From: Noviherbaspirillum aerium
GTDB taxonomy: Bacteria > Pseudomonadota > Gammaproteobacteria > Burkholderiales > Burkholderiaceae_D
Assembly (NCBI RefSeq): GCF_008929045.1
Contig: NZ_VFAH01000011.1
Span: forward strand, 1 to 64,000
Length of the DNA stretch: 64,000 bases
Direction of reading: 5' to 3'
In this document: one piece after another, positions 8,961 through 18,122 of the stretch
Layout of the letters: every line of letters begins with the position of its first letter
Numbering within the stretch: the stretch's first letter is position 1
Position numbers and translations under genes: made by a program
The notes under the pieces: model-generated
Databases searched by the model: none
What the model was told of the DNA's origin: nothing
What the model saw: the letters and a program-made list of their open reading frames with translations, nothing else

Positions 8961-9510
8961 ACTCCATTCCTGAATCCTGATTTTCATCGTGTGGGCTGCG
9001 AACCCGCACCTTCCATCCTTGTCTATGGCGTACCGTGCAGGGCGGCCTGCTTTATACGGACAAAGTACAGAGACACAGCGTCTCCGTTTGACGGACGCCC
9101 GAATCCGGCCCTGCTGCTGCATGTCTTCGCGTGGAATTTTGCCCGATGGCGCCAAAGCAGCAGGCCACCACGGCCGGAAAGCTTCCGGCCGGGACTGAAG
9201 CCACGCAAGAACGGCGAGCTGACACCGATGAATCCGCTTGCATGAACGTTGCTTCAATCCAACGCGGGAAGGGTGAGTGGTTTCATGCTCGAAAACGCGA
9301 TCCATCATTCTTTGCAATGTCTACTAGTCACGCGGTGCTATTTTCATAATGCGGGATGTTGTTTCGCTCCAACTCTTCTATAAGATATAATATGCAAGAA
9401 TATTGAAAGACTGGTGCTGCATAATGGCAGCCGAAACGTCGGTCAGGTTGTGCATCTACCCGTGCAAGACCCGCACCGGAACAGCAATGTCAGGAAGGCA
9501 AGCCGCATAC
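8961..9510. other. Long intergenic region with a possible promoter
   Basis: About 550 bases without a convincing gene. The part 9290-9410 is AT-richer than its surroundings and contains TATAAT at 9386-9391, with a weak possible -35 (TTTCGC, 9362-9367) 18 bases upstream, which probably serves the DUF3579 gene. No terminator with a T-tract is visible after the CobD-like gene. Confidence 0.45.
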
Positions 9511-9846
9511 ATGGCCGAATTCACCAAACCCACGACCGTCGCACGCGAGTTCTTTATCCAAGGCCTGACGAGCGATGGCCGGCAGTTCCGGCCCAGTGAC
9601 TGGGCAGAGCGCCTGTGCGGCGTCATGTCATGCTTTCGTCCCGAAGGAAGCGGCGGACGCAATGCCCACCTGGGATATTCGCCTTACGTGCGGCCGACGG
9701 TGCTCGGTGGCGTGAAATCGGTTGTCGTCAATGAGGCCCTGCGCGATATCGAACCGCTTGCCTATCATTTTGTTGTCAACTTTGCCAAGGATAACGATCT
9801 CCAGATTGTTGATGCCTGTCTCGTGCCGGATCAGAAAACCAAGTAA
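9511..9846 (+). CDS. DUF3579 domain-containing protein
   Basis: A 111-residue protein with the DUF3579 core: REFFIQGLTSDGRQFRPSDWAERLCGVMSCFRPEG, then YVRPTVLGGVKSVVVNEALRDIEPLAYHFVVNFAKDNDLQIVDAC. DUF3579 proteins are almost restricted to betaproteobacteria, which supports the placement of the genome; their function is unknown. The start is uncertain: an in-frame ATG at 9487 would add eight residues, and a still earlier start at 9403 is possible but its sequence does not look conserved. AGGAAGG lies 12 bases before the chosen ATG. Confidence 0.85.
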   Translation: MAEFTKPTTVAREFFIQGLTSDGRQFRPSDWAERLCGVMSCFRPEGSGGRNAHLGYSPYVRPTVLGGVKSVVVNEALRDIEPLAYHFVVNFAKDNDLQIVDACLVPDQKTK

Positions 9847-10263
9847 GCAGCCTCTTCAGCCACATATCCAACCTGGACCGCGAGTGTCCGGGAAACATAC
9901 AGGCGGCGTTCGCCCATTCCGGATTTCCATATTTCCTTTCCGTCGGCTTCCCGTAGGGAGCTGCATGTTGTGTCTCGCAAAAACACTCTCCCCAGTCTTA
10001 GCTTTCCTTAAGGAAATAAATCGGCTAACCTTGCAGGTAATACCAGTTCCGTCATGTTGGATGCCGTGAGAGCGTGTTCTTTTCAGCCTGGCCGGCCACG
10101 TCTTGCCGGCTGAAAGAATCCATCGATCTCGTTCGACATGGAATGACGCGGGATGGGGATGCATCAGGTTTAGAGCAGGTTGCACGCAACTTACACTGGA
10201 ACGCAATCGCTCCGGTTTAGCCCTCGGCGGCTCAGCAATTTCATCAACCTCAGTGGAGAAGGA
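9847..10263. other. Intergenic region with palindromes
   Basis: About 415 bases without a supported gene. A perfect 14-base palindrome TTTCCTTAAGGAAA lies at 10003-10016 in an AT-richer stretch, and an inverted repeat TTTCAGCC (10081-10088) / GGCTGAAA (10108-10115) encloses another short palindrome. Neither has a T-tract. They may be control sites of the downstream GGDEF-EAL gene. Confidence 0.45.
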
Positions 10264-13146
10264 ATGCCCAGGAGCCGCCAGCCTTTTTCCTCTTCCGCAG
10301 TCGCGGTGCTGGTCCTGATCGCAGGTCTGATCGCCACCTCCATTCTATTTGCCGGCATCAGACGGCTTGAGCACGACAAGGTTGAGCTCGAATTCCAGCA
10401 GCGGGCGAACATACGCATTCTCGCCATACAGCAGCAGCTGGATGAAACCATCCATACGCTCAGGGTGCTCAATCAAACATTCGTCAGCTTCCAGGCCGTC
10501 AGCCGGGAACAGTTCCGTAGCTTCTCCCAACCGCTGCTGCAGCGGCATGCCTATATCCAGGCGTTCAACTTTCACCGCTTCGTCAGTGCGGCGGAGCGCG
10601 AGGCCTATGTGGCGGAGATGCGGCGCATTTATCCGGACTATGTGATGCGCCAGATGGAGAACGGTCAACTGGTGCCCGCGAAACCCGCGGAACGGCATCT
10701 GATCGTCGACTATATTGAGCCGATAAAAGGCAACGAAGCTGCCCTGGGGCTTGATTCCGCTCCCAATATTCCTCTGGCCGAAGCCGTGCGCTGGGCCACC
10801 GACAGCGGGCAGCCGACCTCCACCGCCTTGCTCAAGCTGGCCCAGGGCAATGGACGCCAGAACGGATTCCTGGTCGTGATGCCGATTTACCGCCGCGGCA
10901 TGCCGATCGATACCGTCGAAGAGCGCCGCGCGGCCGTCGTCGGCGATACCGCGGCGGTCTTCAACGCCGAAGTCCTGATTGAAAGGATTCTGGCGGAAAG
11001 CGGAATGCTGAACGATCCGCCGCTCAGCATCAATGTGTATGCCAGCTCCGATATCGATGACCGCAATCTGGCGTTCCGAAGGGGCGAGCGGCCTCTGTCT
11101 CCGAACGAGCTTGCCGCCTCGGCACGTCCGCTGATTCCGCACTGGCTGTTCCGCGATCAGCCGGAGCCGGTCATGCATGACTTCGATCTCGCCGGGCGTC
11201 CCTGGAAAGTCGTCATCTCGCGCAATGCCGAGCCGTTCATGGCGCGCCATGCCGGATCCCTGGCAACGCTTGTCGGCGGCATATTGATGAGTCTGCTGGT
11301 GGTCGGCTTCTTCCAGACGATGTCGATCCGCTCGCGCCGCGTGCATCGCCTGGTGGAGCAGCGCACCGCTGAACTGCGCGCGGCCAATGCCAGGCTGAGC
11401 GAGGATATCGCGGCGCGCAAGCGCGCGGAAGACGCCTTGCAGCTGCGCCAGAGAGCGATCGAGGCCAGCGCGAATGCCATTATCATCACCAGCGCCGCAG
11501 CGCCGAATTATCCGATCCAGTATGTCAATCCCGCCTTCGAGCGCATCACCGGTTATTCGATGGAGGATGTCAGGGATCGCAGCTGCAGTCTGCTGTGGGC
11601 GGATGACCGTGCACAGCCCGAGATCCAGGAAATCATTGCCGCCGTCCGCGAAAGCCGGGAAACACGCATCACGCTGCGGACCTATGGCAAGGATGGCCGC
11701 ATGTTCTGGAGCGATGCCTACATTGCGCCGGTGCGCGATGAAAACGGCGCGGTCAATCATTATGTGGTGGCGATCAATGACATTACCGCCACCAGGCGTT
11801 ACCAGGCCGAACTGGAATTCCAGGCGACCCGCGACACGCTGACCGGACTCGCCAACCGCAATCTGCTGCACGACCGCCTGCGGCAGGCCAGCGCGTATGC
11901 CACCCGCTACGGCCATCCGGTGTGGCTGCTGTTCCTCAATCTGGACCGGTTCAAGTTCGTCAACGACACTCTCGGCCACCGGGCAGGCGACGAACTGCTC
12001 AAGATCGTTGCCGACCGCCTGCGCGGCGCGGTTCGCGAAACCGATACGATCGCCCGCATGAGCGCCGATGAATTCGTCCTGCTGCTGCCGGAACGCACCG
12101 AGGAGCATCTCTCGCCCGCTCTCGTGCAGCGCATCATGGATGCCGTGGCCGAACCCATCATCATAGAGGGCTATGAGTTCGTCATGGGTTGCAGCATCGG
12201 TATCGCGGTATGTCCGTCCGACGGCTTGGAAGCCGATACCCTCATCAAGCATGCCGGCATCGCGATGTACCGCGCCAAGGAAACCGGGCGGAACAACTTC
12301 CAGTTCTTCACGCCGACCATGAACGAGCACGCGTTGGAGCGGCTGCGCATCGAAAAGGATCTGCGCAGCGCCCTCGAACGCGAGGAGTTCCTGCTGCATT
12401 ATCAGCCGCAGGTCGACCTGGCGACGGGAAGGGTGCTCGGCATGGAAGTGCTGATACGCTGGCAGCATCCGGTGCTCGGCATGGTGCCGCCAGACCGGTT
12501 CATCGAGATCGCCGAGGAAATCGGCTTGATCGTTCCGATCGGCAGCTGGGTATTGCGCGCCGCCTGCCATCAATGCGTCGCATGGCAGCGAGCAGGCTTG
12601 GGGCCGCTGCGGGTTGCGGTCAACCTGTCGCCTTTCCAGTTCTACCGGGAAGACCTGGCGCATACGGTCAGGACCGTGCTGGCCGAATCCGGACTGGCGC
12701 CGCACCTTCTAGAGCTGGAGCTGACGGAAAGCATGATGATGAACGACATCGAACATGCGGTCTGCATCCTGCAAGACCTGAAATCGATCGGCGTGCACTT
12801 GTCGATCGATGACTTCGGCACCGGTTACTCCAGCCTCTCATATCTGAAGCGCTTTCCCATCGATCTGCTCAAGATCGACCAGTCCTTCGTGCGGGATATC
12901 ACGGTCGATCCGGATGATGCGGCGATCGTGCTGTCCGTGATTTCGCTGGCGCACAGCCTGCGCCTGAAGGTGATCGCCGAAGGCGTGGAAACCGAAGCGC
13001 AGCTTGCCTACCTGAAGCGTCACGGCTGCGATTACATGCAGGGCTATTATTTCAGCCGCCCGCTGCCGGCCAAGGAATTCGAACAGCTGCTGCGCGAGCG
13101 GCATTCCCTTCCGCAAGACGAATCCCTTCTTCTTCCCCAGATTTAG
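10264..13146 (+). CDS. CHASE-PAS-GGDEF-EAL protein, probable c-di-GMP phosphodiesterase
   Basis: A 960-residue membrane protein. It has an N-terminal membrane helix (VAVLVLIAGLIATSILFAG), a periplasmic CHASE domain (about 45-325, with AFNFHRFVSAAEREAYVAEMR), a second membrane helix near 345-365, a PAS domain (about 405-520), GGDEF (about 530-690) and EAL (about 700-950). The GGDEF active-site motif reads SADEF instead of GGDEF, while the inhibitory site RETD five residues before it is kept. The EAL half looks active: EVL in GMEVLIRWQHP, DDFGTGYSS, KIDQSFV and AEGVETEAQ. It is therefore more likely a phosphodiesterase with a sensory GGDEF than a cyclase. The start is set by GGAG five bases before ATG; a more upstream ATG has no such site. 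Confidence 0.92.
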   Translation: MPRSRQPFSSSAVAVLVLIAGLIATSILFAGIRRLEHDKVELEFQQRANIRILAIQQQLDETIHTLRVLNQTFVSFQAVSREQFRSFSQPLLQRHAYIQAFNFHRFVSAAEREAYVAEMRRIYPDYVMRQMENGQLVPAKPAERHLIVDYIEPIKGNEAALGLDSAPNIPLAEAVRWATDSGQPTSTALLKLAQGNGRQNGFLVVMPIYRRGMPIDTVEERRAAVVGDTAAVFNAEVLIERILAESGMLNDPPLSINVYASSDIDDRNLAFRRGERPLSPNELAASARPLIPHWLFRDQPEPVMHDFDLAGRPWKVVISRNAEPFMARHAGSLATLVGGILMSLLVVGFFQTMSIRSRRVHRLVEQRTAELRAANARLSEDIAARKRAEDALQLRQRAIEASANAIIITSAAAPNYPIQYVNPAFERITGYSMEDVRDRSCSLLWADDRAQPEIQEIIAAVRESRETRITLRTYGKDGRMFWSDAYIAPVRDENGAVNHYVVAINDITATRRYQAELEFQATRDTLTGLANRNLLHDRLRQASAYATRYGHPVWLLFLNLDRFKFVNDTLGHRAGDELLKIVADRLRGAVRETDTIARMSADEFVLLLPERTEEHLSPALVQRIMDAVAEPIIIEGYEFVMGCSIGIAVCPSDGLEADTLIKHAGIAMYRAKETGRNNFQFFTPTMNEHALERLRIEKDLRSALEREEFLLHYQPQVDLATGRVLGMEVLIRWQHPVLGMVPPDRFIEIAEEIGLIVPIGSWVLRAACHQCVAWQRAGLGPLRVAVNLSPFQFYREDLAHTVRTVLAESGLAPHLLELELTESMMMNDIEHAVCILQDLKSIGVHLSIDDFGTGYSSLSYLKRFPIDLLKIDQSFVRDITVDPDDAAIVLSVISLAHSLRLKVIAEGVETEAQLAYLKRHGCDYMQGYYFSRPLPAKEFEQLLRERHSLPQDESLLLPQI

Positions 13147-13311
13147 ACATTCCCCAAGCCTGAATCATGTGTAGCCCTGGCCGTGCATGACTTGCGGGCT
13201 CGGGCTATGCTTTGCATGTCTTCACGACGCGGTCAAAGGGTTTCCCCCGCGGGAACGCCGATCGGCAACGCAGATCGAACCGCAACCACAATCGAGCAAT
13301 GGAGAACAGGC

Positions 13312-14703
13312 ATGGCCGACACCCGGATAGAGCGCGACACCTTTGGTCCCATCGATGTGCCGGCAGACCGGCTCTGGGGTGCCCAGACGCAACGGTCGCT
13401 GCATCACTTCCATATTTCCACCGAACGCATGCCGGCCAGCCTCATCCTTGCGCTGGCTCAGGTCAAGCGCGCGTGCGCAGCCGTCAACCGCGAGCTGGGG
13501 CAGCTTGATGCGGGAAAGGCGGGCGCCATCATCGCCGCCGCCGATGAAGTGATCGCGGGGCAACATGATGCCGAGTTCCCGCTGTCGGTCTGGCAAACCG
13601 GTTCCGGCACCCAGAGCAACATGAACATGAATGAAGTGCTGGCCAACCGCGCATCGGAACTGCTGGGTGGGCAGCGCGGCGAAGGCCGGCTGGTGCATCC
13701 CAACGATGACGTCAACATGGGCCAGTCCTCGAACGACATCTTTCCCACCGCCATGCATGTCGCCGCCGCCGCCAGCACCGCAAAGTCGCTGCTGCCCGCG
13801 ATCGACGCCCTGCGCACGACGCTGGCGCGCAAGTCCGAGTCATTTGCCGCCATCGTCAAGATCGGCCGCACGCATCTGCAGGATGCGACGCCACTGACGC
13901 TCGGGCAGGAATTTTCCGGCTATGTGGCCCAGCTCGAGCATGCGCATGGCATCGTGAAGGCGTCGCTGCCTGCACTGTGCGAGCTGGCGGCCGGCGGCAC
14001 CGCGGTCGGCACGGGACTGAACACCCATCGCGAGTTCGGCGCGCGCGTCGCCGCCGAACTGGAGCAAGCCATCGGCCTGCCGTTCAGGACGGCGCCGAAC
14101 AAATTCGCCGCATTGGCCGGTCATGATGCACTGGTCGCGGCGCACGGAGCGTTGAAGACGCTGGCGGCGGCACTGATGAAGATCGCCAACGATGTCCGCT
14201 GGCTGGCGTCCGGGCCACGTTCCGGGCTGGGCGAAATCACCATACCGGAAAATGAACCCGGCAGCTCCATCATGCCCGGCAAGGTCAATCCCACGCAGTG
14301 CGAAGCGATGACCATGCTGTGCAGCCAGGTGTTTGGCAATGATGTGGCGCTCAATATCGGCGGCGCGTCGGGCAACTTCGAACTCAATGTGTTCAAGCCG
14401 CTGATCGCGCACAACTACCTGCAAAGCGTGCGCCTGCTGGCGGACGGCATGCACAGCTTCGACGAACATTGCGCGCAAGGCATCGAAGCCAACCATGCGC
14501 GCATCGGCGAGCTGATGGAGCGATCGCTGATGCTGGTCACCGCGCTGGCGCCGCATATCGGCTACGACAAGGCGGCCCAGATCACCAAGCGCGCCCATCA
14601 TGACGGCACGACGCTCAAGCAGGCGGCGCTGGCGCTCGGGCATGTCAGCGAAGAGGATTTCGACCGCTGGGTCAAGCCGGAGGCGATGGTGTCGCCGCGC
14701 TGA
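13312..14703 (+). CDS. fumC: Class II fumarate hydratase
   Basis: A 463-residue fumarase C, the usual length. It interconverts fumarate and malate in the TCA cycle, as an iron-independent tetramer. Motifs: the N-terminus [91 protein letters not shown], and the superfamily signature [15 protein letters not shown] with the catalytic Ser loop. The start at 13312 has GGAGAACAGG upstream; the open frame begins earlier at 13183 but that part is not fumarase-like. It ends convergently with the LysR gene; an imperfect hairpin at 14722-14754 lies between. Confidence 0.98.
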   Translation: MADTRIERDTFGPIDVPADRLWGAQTQRSLHHFHISTERMPASLILALAQVKRACAAVNRELGQLDAGKAGAIIAAADEVIAGQHDAEFPLSVWQTGSGTQSNMNMNEVLANRASELLGGQRGEGRLVHPNDDVNMGQSSNDIFPTAMHVAAAASTAKSLLPAIDALRTTLARKSESFAAIVKIGRTHLQDATPLTLGQEFSGYVAQLEHAHGIVKASLPALCELAAGGTAVGTGLNTHREFGARVAAELEQAIGLPFRTAPNKFAALAGHDALVAAHGALKTLAAALMKIANDVRWLASGPRSGLGEITIPENEPGSSIMPGKVNPTQCEAMTMLCSQVFGNDVALNIGGASGNFELNVFKPLIAHNYLQSVRLLADGMHSFDEHCAQGIEANHARIGELMERSLMLVTALAPHIGYDKAAQITKRAHHDGTTLKQAALALGHVSEEDFDRWVKPEAMVSPR

Positions 14704-14836
14704 GCCGGCGTCAACCGTTTCGGTAGCGCAGGCACGCACTGGCTGCGCACTACCCGCGCATTGATTGCGGCTGCCCGGCGTACTGTCTACTGTCCATACG
14801 CGTGCGCTGCTGCATCTCAACGCCCTGCAACCCGCT

Positions 14837-15739
14837 CTAGTCTTGCGCCGACTGCATGATCTGCTCCCGCAGCCAGATGTTGGCCGGATCGGCATCGACA
14901 TTCGCATGCCAGTACAGAAACACGTCAAAGGCCGGCACCTCGAGCGGAAAGGGCAGGATCTGGTTGCCGAACTGCTCGTTGGCAATATGCGCATAGCGTC
15001 CGGGCATGGTCAGCAGCATGTCGGTCTGGCTCACGACCCGGCAGGCGGCGAAGTAATGCTGGCAGCGCAGCCTGACCCGTCTTTCCACGCCGAACCGGCT
15101 GAGTTCGAAATCCTCCAGCCCCGGGCCGCGCCGCCGCGAGCTGGCCAGAATGTGATCTTGTTTCAGATAGGAGTCGAGGTCGAGCCGGCCGTCGATATCG
15201 GGATGGCCCTTGCGCGCCACCACCACGGTCGCATCCTGATAGATGCGGGTATGCATGATGTCGCTCGACAACGGCAGCAGTACGTCGATGGCGGCGTCGA
15301 GGGTGCCGGCCGCAAGCTCGGTTTCCAGTTCGCGCCGCTCGACATGGCTGGCGGCAAGATCCACCTGCTGCGCATGTTCCCGGATGCGCAGCATCAGCGG
15401 CGGCAGGATGGTGGATTCCAGCACGTCCCGCAGCGCCAGGTTGAAGCGTTTCTGCGTGCTTGCCGGATCGAAAGCATGCACGCCGTTCAAGGTCACTTCC
15501 AGGCCGCGCAGCGAACGGCGGATCGGATCGATGATGCTGCGCGCCAGCGGCGTTGACACCATGGCATGTCCCTGCCGCACGAACAGGGGATCGCCGAACA
15601 TCTGGCGCAAGCGGTTGAGGGCATGGCTGATGGCCGGCTGCGTCAGATTGAGCTTCTGGCTGGCGCGGGTGACGCTGCCTTCGGTATAGATGGCTTCGAA
15701 TACCGTGAACAGGTTGAGGTCGACTCTGGAAATATGCAT
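14837..15739 (-). CDS. LysR-family transcriptional regulator
   Basis: A 300-residue regulator. The N-terminal winged helix-turn-helix is clear: DLNLFTVFEAIYTEGSVTRASQKLNLTQPAISHALNRLRQMFGDPLFVRQG. The rest is a periplasmic-binding-protein-like effector domain of the NodD/PcpR-type (FNLALRDVLESTILPPLM, ELETELAAGTLDAAIDVLLP). It is divergent from the histidine phosphatase gene at 15842 with a 102-base gap, the classical position for a LysR regulator controlling its neighbours, so it may govern the acyl-CoA gene row at 15.8-22 kb. The effector is unknown. Confidence 0.93.
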   Translation of the reverse strand: MHISRVDLNLFTVFEAIYTEGSVTRASQKLNLTQPAISHALNRLRQMFGDPLFVRQGHAMVSTPLARSIIDPIRRSLRGLEVTLNGVHAFDPASTQKRFNLALRDVLESTILPPLMLRIREHAQQVDLAASHVERRELETELAAGTLDAAIDVLLPLSSDIMHTRIYQDATVVVARKGHPDIDGRLDLDSYLKQDHILASSRRRGPGLEDFELSRFGVERRVRLRCQHYFAACRVVSQTDMLLTMPGRYAHIANEQFGNQILPFPLEVPAFDVFLYWHANVDADPANIWLREQIMQSAQD

Positions 15740-15841
15740 GGAATTTATGCGGACCGATAATAACTATTCATTTGATCGATTCTAAACCCGGCGATATGCT
15801 TCCCACAACCCGCCGCACTGCGGCAAACTGGGAAGCCTCCA
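15740..15841. promoter_or_regulatory. Divergent promoter region of the LysR gene and the acyl-CoA gene row
   Basis: This 102-base gap is AT-richer than the flanking genes (around 15740-15790) and must hold both promoters and any LysR operator. I could not single out a convincing T-N11-A palindrome or a good -35/-10 pair. Confidence 0.4.
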
Positions 15842-16549
15842 ATGGGACAGATTTACCTCGTTCGTCACGGACAAGCATCATTCGGCAGCGCCGACTATGA
15901 CCAGCTGTCGGAACTGGGCCAGGAGCAGGCCCGCCTGCTGGGAGAATGGTTCGCCAGCACCCATCAAGGCTTTCACCGCGTCGTCTGCGGCGGCATGAAG
16001 CGGCACCGCCAGACGGCCGATGCCTGCATCGCGGCGCTCCCCAAGGCGTCCCGCATCGAACTCGACTGGGAAACCGACCCCGGCTTCAATGAATACGATC
16101 ATCATGAAGTGATGGTCCGCCACCGTCCGGAGTTCGACGATCCGGAGGAGGTGAAGCGCTTCCTCGCCTCCAGCCCGAAGGCGAAATACGCATTCCAGGA
16201 CATTTTCCAGGCCGCCATGTCGCGCTGGATGAGCGGCCTCTACGACAGCGAATACCGCGAGCCCTGGCCGGCCTTCCAGCAGCGCTGCGTGGGAGCGCTG
16301 CGCCGGGTCATGGCCAGCGCCGACAAGTCGCAGAGCATTCTCGTGTTTACCTCCGGCGGCACGATTTCCACCATCTGCCAGCACATCCTCAACCTGCAGA
16401 ACAAGCAGGTGGCCGAACTGAACTGGTCGCTCATCAATTGCGCCGTGACCAAGCTGCTGTTCCAGGGCGACCGCGTCACCCTCAACACGCTGAACAACTA
16501 TGCCCACCTCGAGTGGCTGGGCAAACCCCACACCATTACCTATCGATAG
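15842..16549 (+). CDS. Histidine phosphatase family protein
   Basis: A 235-residue protein of the phosphoglycerate-mutase-like histidine phosphatases. The catalytic motif is IYLVRHGQASFG (RHG at residues 8-10), with CGGMKRHRQTADAC further on and a second His/Gly stretch VFTSGGTISTIC. In place of the usual second catalytic His before the Gly-rich loop the motif reads TSGGTI, as in many members of this subgroup. Substrate unknown. It is first in a row with an SDR, thioesterase and acyl-CoA dehydrogenase, which suggests a link with acyl-CoA or lipid metabolism; the gap to the next gene is 7 bases. Confidence 0.88.
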   Translation: MGQIYLVRHGQASFGSADYDQLSELGQEQARLLGEWFASTHQGFHRVVCGGMKRHRQTADACIAALPKASRIELDWETDPGFNEYDHHEVMVRHRPEFDDPEEVKRFLASSPKAKYAFQDIFQAAMSRWMSGLYDSEYREPWPAFQQRCVGALRRVMASADKSQSILVFTSGGTISTICQHILNLQNKQVAELNWSLINCAVTKLLFQGDRVTLNTLNNYAHLEWLGKPHTITYR

Positions 16550-16556
16550 GAAGAGC

Positions 16557-17327
16557 ATGAGCAACGCAAACCTGTTTGACCTCGCCGGCAAAGTCGCGCT
16601 CGTCACCGGCGCCAGCCGCGGCATCGGTGAATCCATCGCCACCACGCTGGCCGCTTACGGCGCCCATGTGATCGTGTCGAGCCGCAAGCAGGACGCCTGC
16701 GAGACCGTCGCCGCCAAGATCCGCGAAGCCGGCGGTTCGGCCGAGGCAATGGCCTGCCATATCGGCGAAATGGCCCAGATCGAAGCGATCTTCGCCGCCA
16801 TCGAACAGAAGCACGGGCGCCTGGATGTGCTAGTCAATAACGCGGCAACCAATCCCTATTTCGGACCCATTGTCGACACCGACCTATCCTCGTTCCAGAA
16901 GACGCTCGACGTCAACATCAGGGGCTACTTCTACAGCTCGGCGCATGGCGCCAAGCTGATGGCCAGAAACGGCGGCGGAAGCATCGTCAATGTCGCTTCC
17001 GTCAACGGCGTCATTCCCGGCGACATGCAGGGGATCTACTCGATCACCAAGGCGGCCGTGATTTCCATGACCCAGGCCTTCGCCAAGGAGTGCGCGAAGT
17101 CCGGCGTGCGCGTCAATGCGCTGCTGCCCGGCGCGACCGACACCAAGTTCGCGGCGGCGCTGGTGCACAACCCGGAAGTGCTCAACCGCATGATGCCGCA
17201 TGTGCCGATGCGCCGTGTCGCGCATCCCGATGAAATGGCGGGCGCGGTGCTGTACCTGGCGTCGAACGCGTCGAGCTACACCACCGGCACCGCACTCAAT
17301 GTCGATGGCGGTTACCTGATCGGTTGA
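16557..17327 (+). CDS. SDR family oxidoreductase
   Basis: A 256-residue classical short-chain dehydrogenase. It has the cofactor motif TGASRGIG (about residues 17-24), NNAATN for NNAG, the catalytic Ser in IVNVASVNGVI, and YSITKAA as the YxxxK active site, with the C-terminus YLASNASSYTTGTALNVDGGYLIG typical of FabG-like enzymes. The Arg/Asp after the second strand (SSRKQD) points to NADP(H). It begins 7 bases after the histidine phosphatase with AGGAAG as ribosome binding site, so the two are one operon. The substrate is unknown. Confidence 0.92.
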   Translation: MSNANLFDLAGKVALVTGASRGIGESIATTLAAYGAHVIVSSRKQDACETVAAKIREAGGSAEAMACHIGEMAQIEAIFAAIEQKHGRLDVLVNNAATNPYFGPIVDTDLSSFQKTLDVNIRGYFYSSAHGAKLMARNGGGSIVNVASVNGVIPGDMQGIYSITKAAVISMTQAFAKECAKSGVRVNALLPGATDTKFAAALVHNPEVLNRMMPHVPMRRVAHPDEMAGAVLYLASNASSYTTGTALNVDGGYLIG

Positions 17328-17342
17328 CAATCGGGGCAGCGA

Positions 17343-17405
17343 AAGAGCAGCAAGAGCAACAAGAGCAACAAGAGCAACAAGAGCAACAAGAGCAGTGAGA
17401 GCAGG
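17343..17405. repeat. Tandem 9-base repeat, 7 units
   Basis: Seven 9-base units follow one another. The central four are identical, AAGAGCAAC (17352-17387); the first (AAGAGCAGC) and the last two (AAGAGCAGT, GAGAGCAGG) are variants. It starts 15 bases after the SDR stop codon and lies in the 250-base gap before the thioesterase gene. No gene uses it; as a simple repeat it could vary in copy number between strains. Confidence 0.92.
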
Positions 17406-17578
17406 TGGAGACAAGGCAGCACCATGAAAAAGCGGCAGCAGGGCGGATGTGATTCGCCCTGCGAAGCCGACAAGCCTCAGCTGCAACGGCAACCCGCCTC
17501 TGATTCCCGCAAGATCCAGCAACGGCGGCGACGTATCACGTCGCGCCGCGTGCCTGCGCACGCCCCAAGGAGATGGTC

Positions 17579-18031
17579 ATGAGCAATCGTGCAATCGAAC
17601 CCGCCAACCCGGCGTATGCCGAAGTCCTGCAGCGGATGGTGCTCGCCATGCCGATGGCGCGTGAGCTGGGCCTGCAGTTCAGGCGCGTCGCGCCCGGCGA
17701 AGTGGATCTGCTCATACCTTACCGCGACGCATGGAGCTTCCGCCCCGGGCAGCTGCAGGCCACGGCCATTTTCGCCGCCGCCGACTTCGCGGCGGTGGCT
17801 GCCGCCGGCACGCTGCTCCCCGCGGGATGGATCAATGCCAGCGTCGACTGTACGCTGAAAATCGTCGGGCCGGCCGACGGCGAAGCGCTGCTCGCCCGCG
17901 GCCGCATCGTTGATGCCGGGAGATTGCTCAGCGTCTGCGCCGCCGATGTGTTTTCGGTCCGCGACGGAAAGGAATTCCTGTGCGCCACGGCGCTGGCCAC
18001 CGACCGCAATATCGAAGTGAAGAGCAAATAG
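17579..18031 (+). CDS. PaaI-type hotdog-fold thioesterase
   Basis: A 150-residue protein of the PaaI/YdiI-type hotdog thioesterases, which hydrolyse acyl-CoA thioesters. The pattern MPMARELGLQFRRVAPGEVDLLIPYRDAWSFRPGQLQATAIFAAADFAAVAAAGTLLPAGW shows the central hotdog helix, though the usual HGG before the helix is replaced by RPGQ. The ATG at 17579 is chosen because AAGGAG ends six bases before it; an ATG at 17573 overlaps that site. It sits within the acyl-CoA row about 90 bases before the acyl-CoA dehydrogenase. Confidence 0.87.
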   Translation: MSNRAIEPANPAYAEVLQRMVLAMPMARELGLQFRRVAPGEVDLLIPYRDAWSFRPGQLQATAIFAAADFAAVAAAGTLLPAGWINASVDCTLKIVGPADGEALLARGRIVDAGRLLSVCAADVFSVRDGKEFLCATALATDRNIEVKSK

Positions 18032-18122
18032 GACATCGGAGGGCCGGCATCGGGAATCAGGATGCCGGTCTCATTGACCATCCCGCGCAACGCATGCTGC
18101 GCAATACATGACGGAGTGAAAA

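Noticed and set aside
10345-12705. Long open frame of 786 codons on the minus strand
   Set aside because: It lies opposite the CHASE-GGDEF-EAL gene and has the His/Arg/Ala-rich, domain-free composition of a GC-rich antisense shadow.
14837-15556. Plus-strand frames opposite the LysR gene
   Set aside because: The minus strand gives a full LysR protein with a clear helix-turn-helix; the plus frames have no domain.
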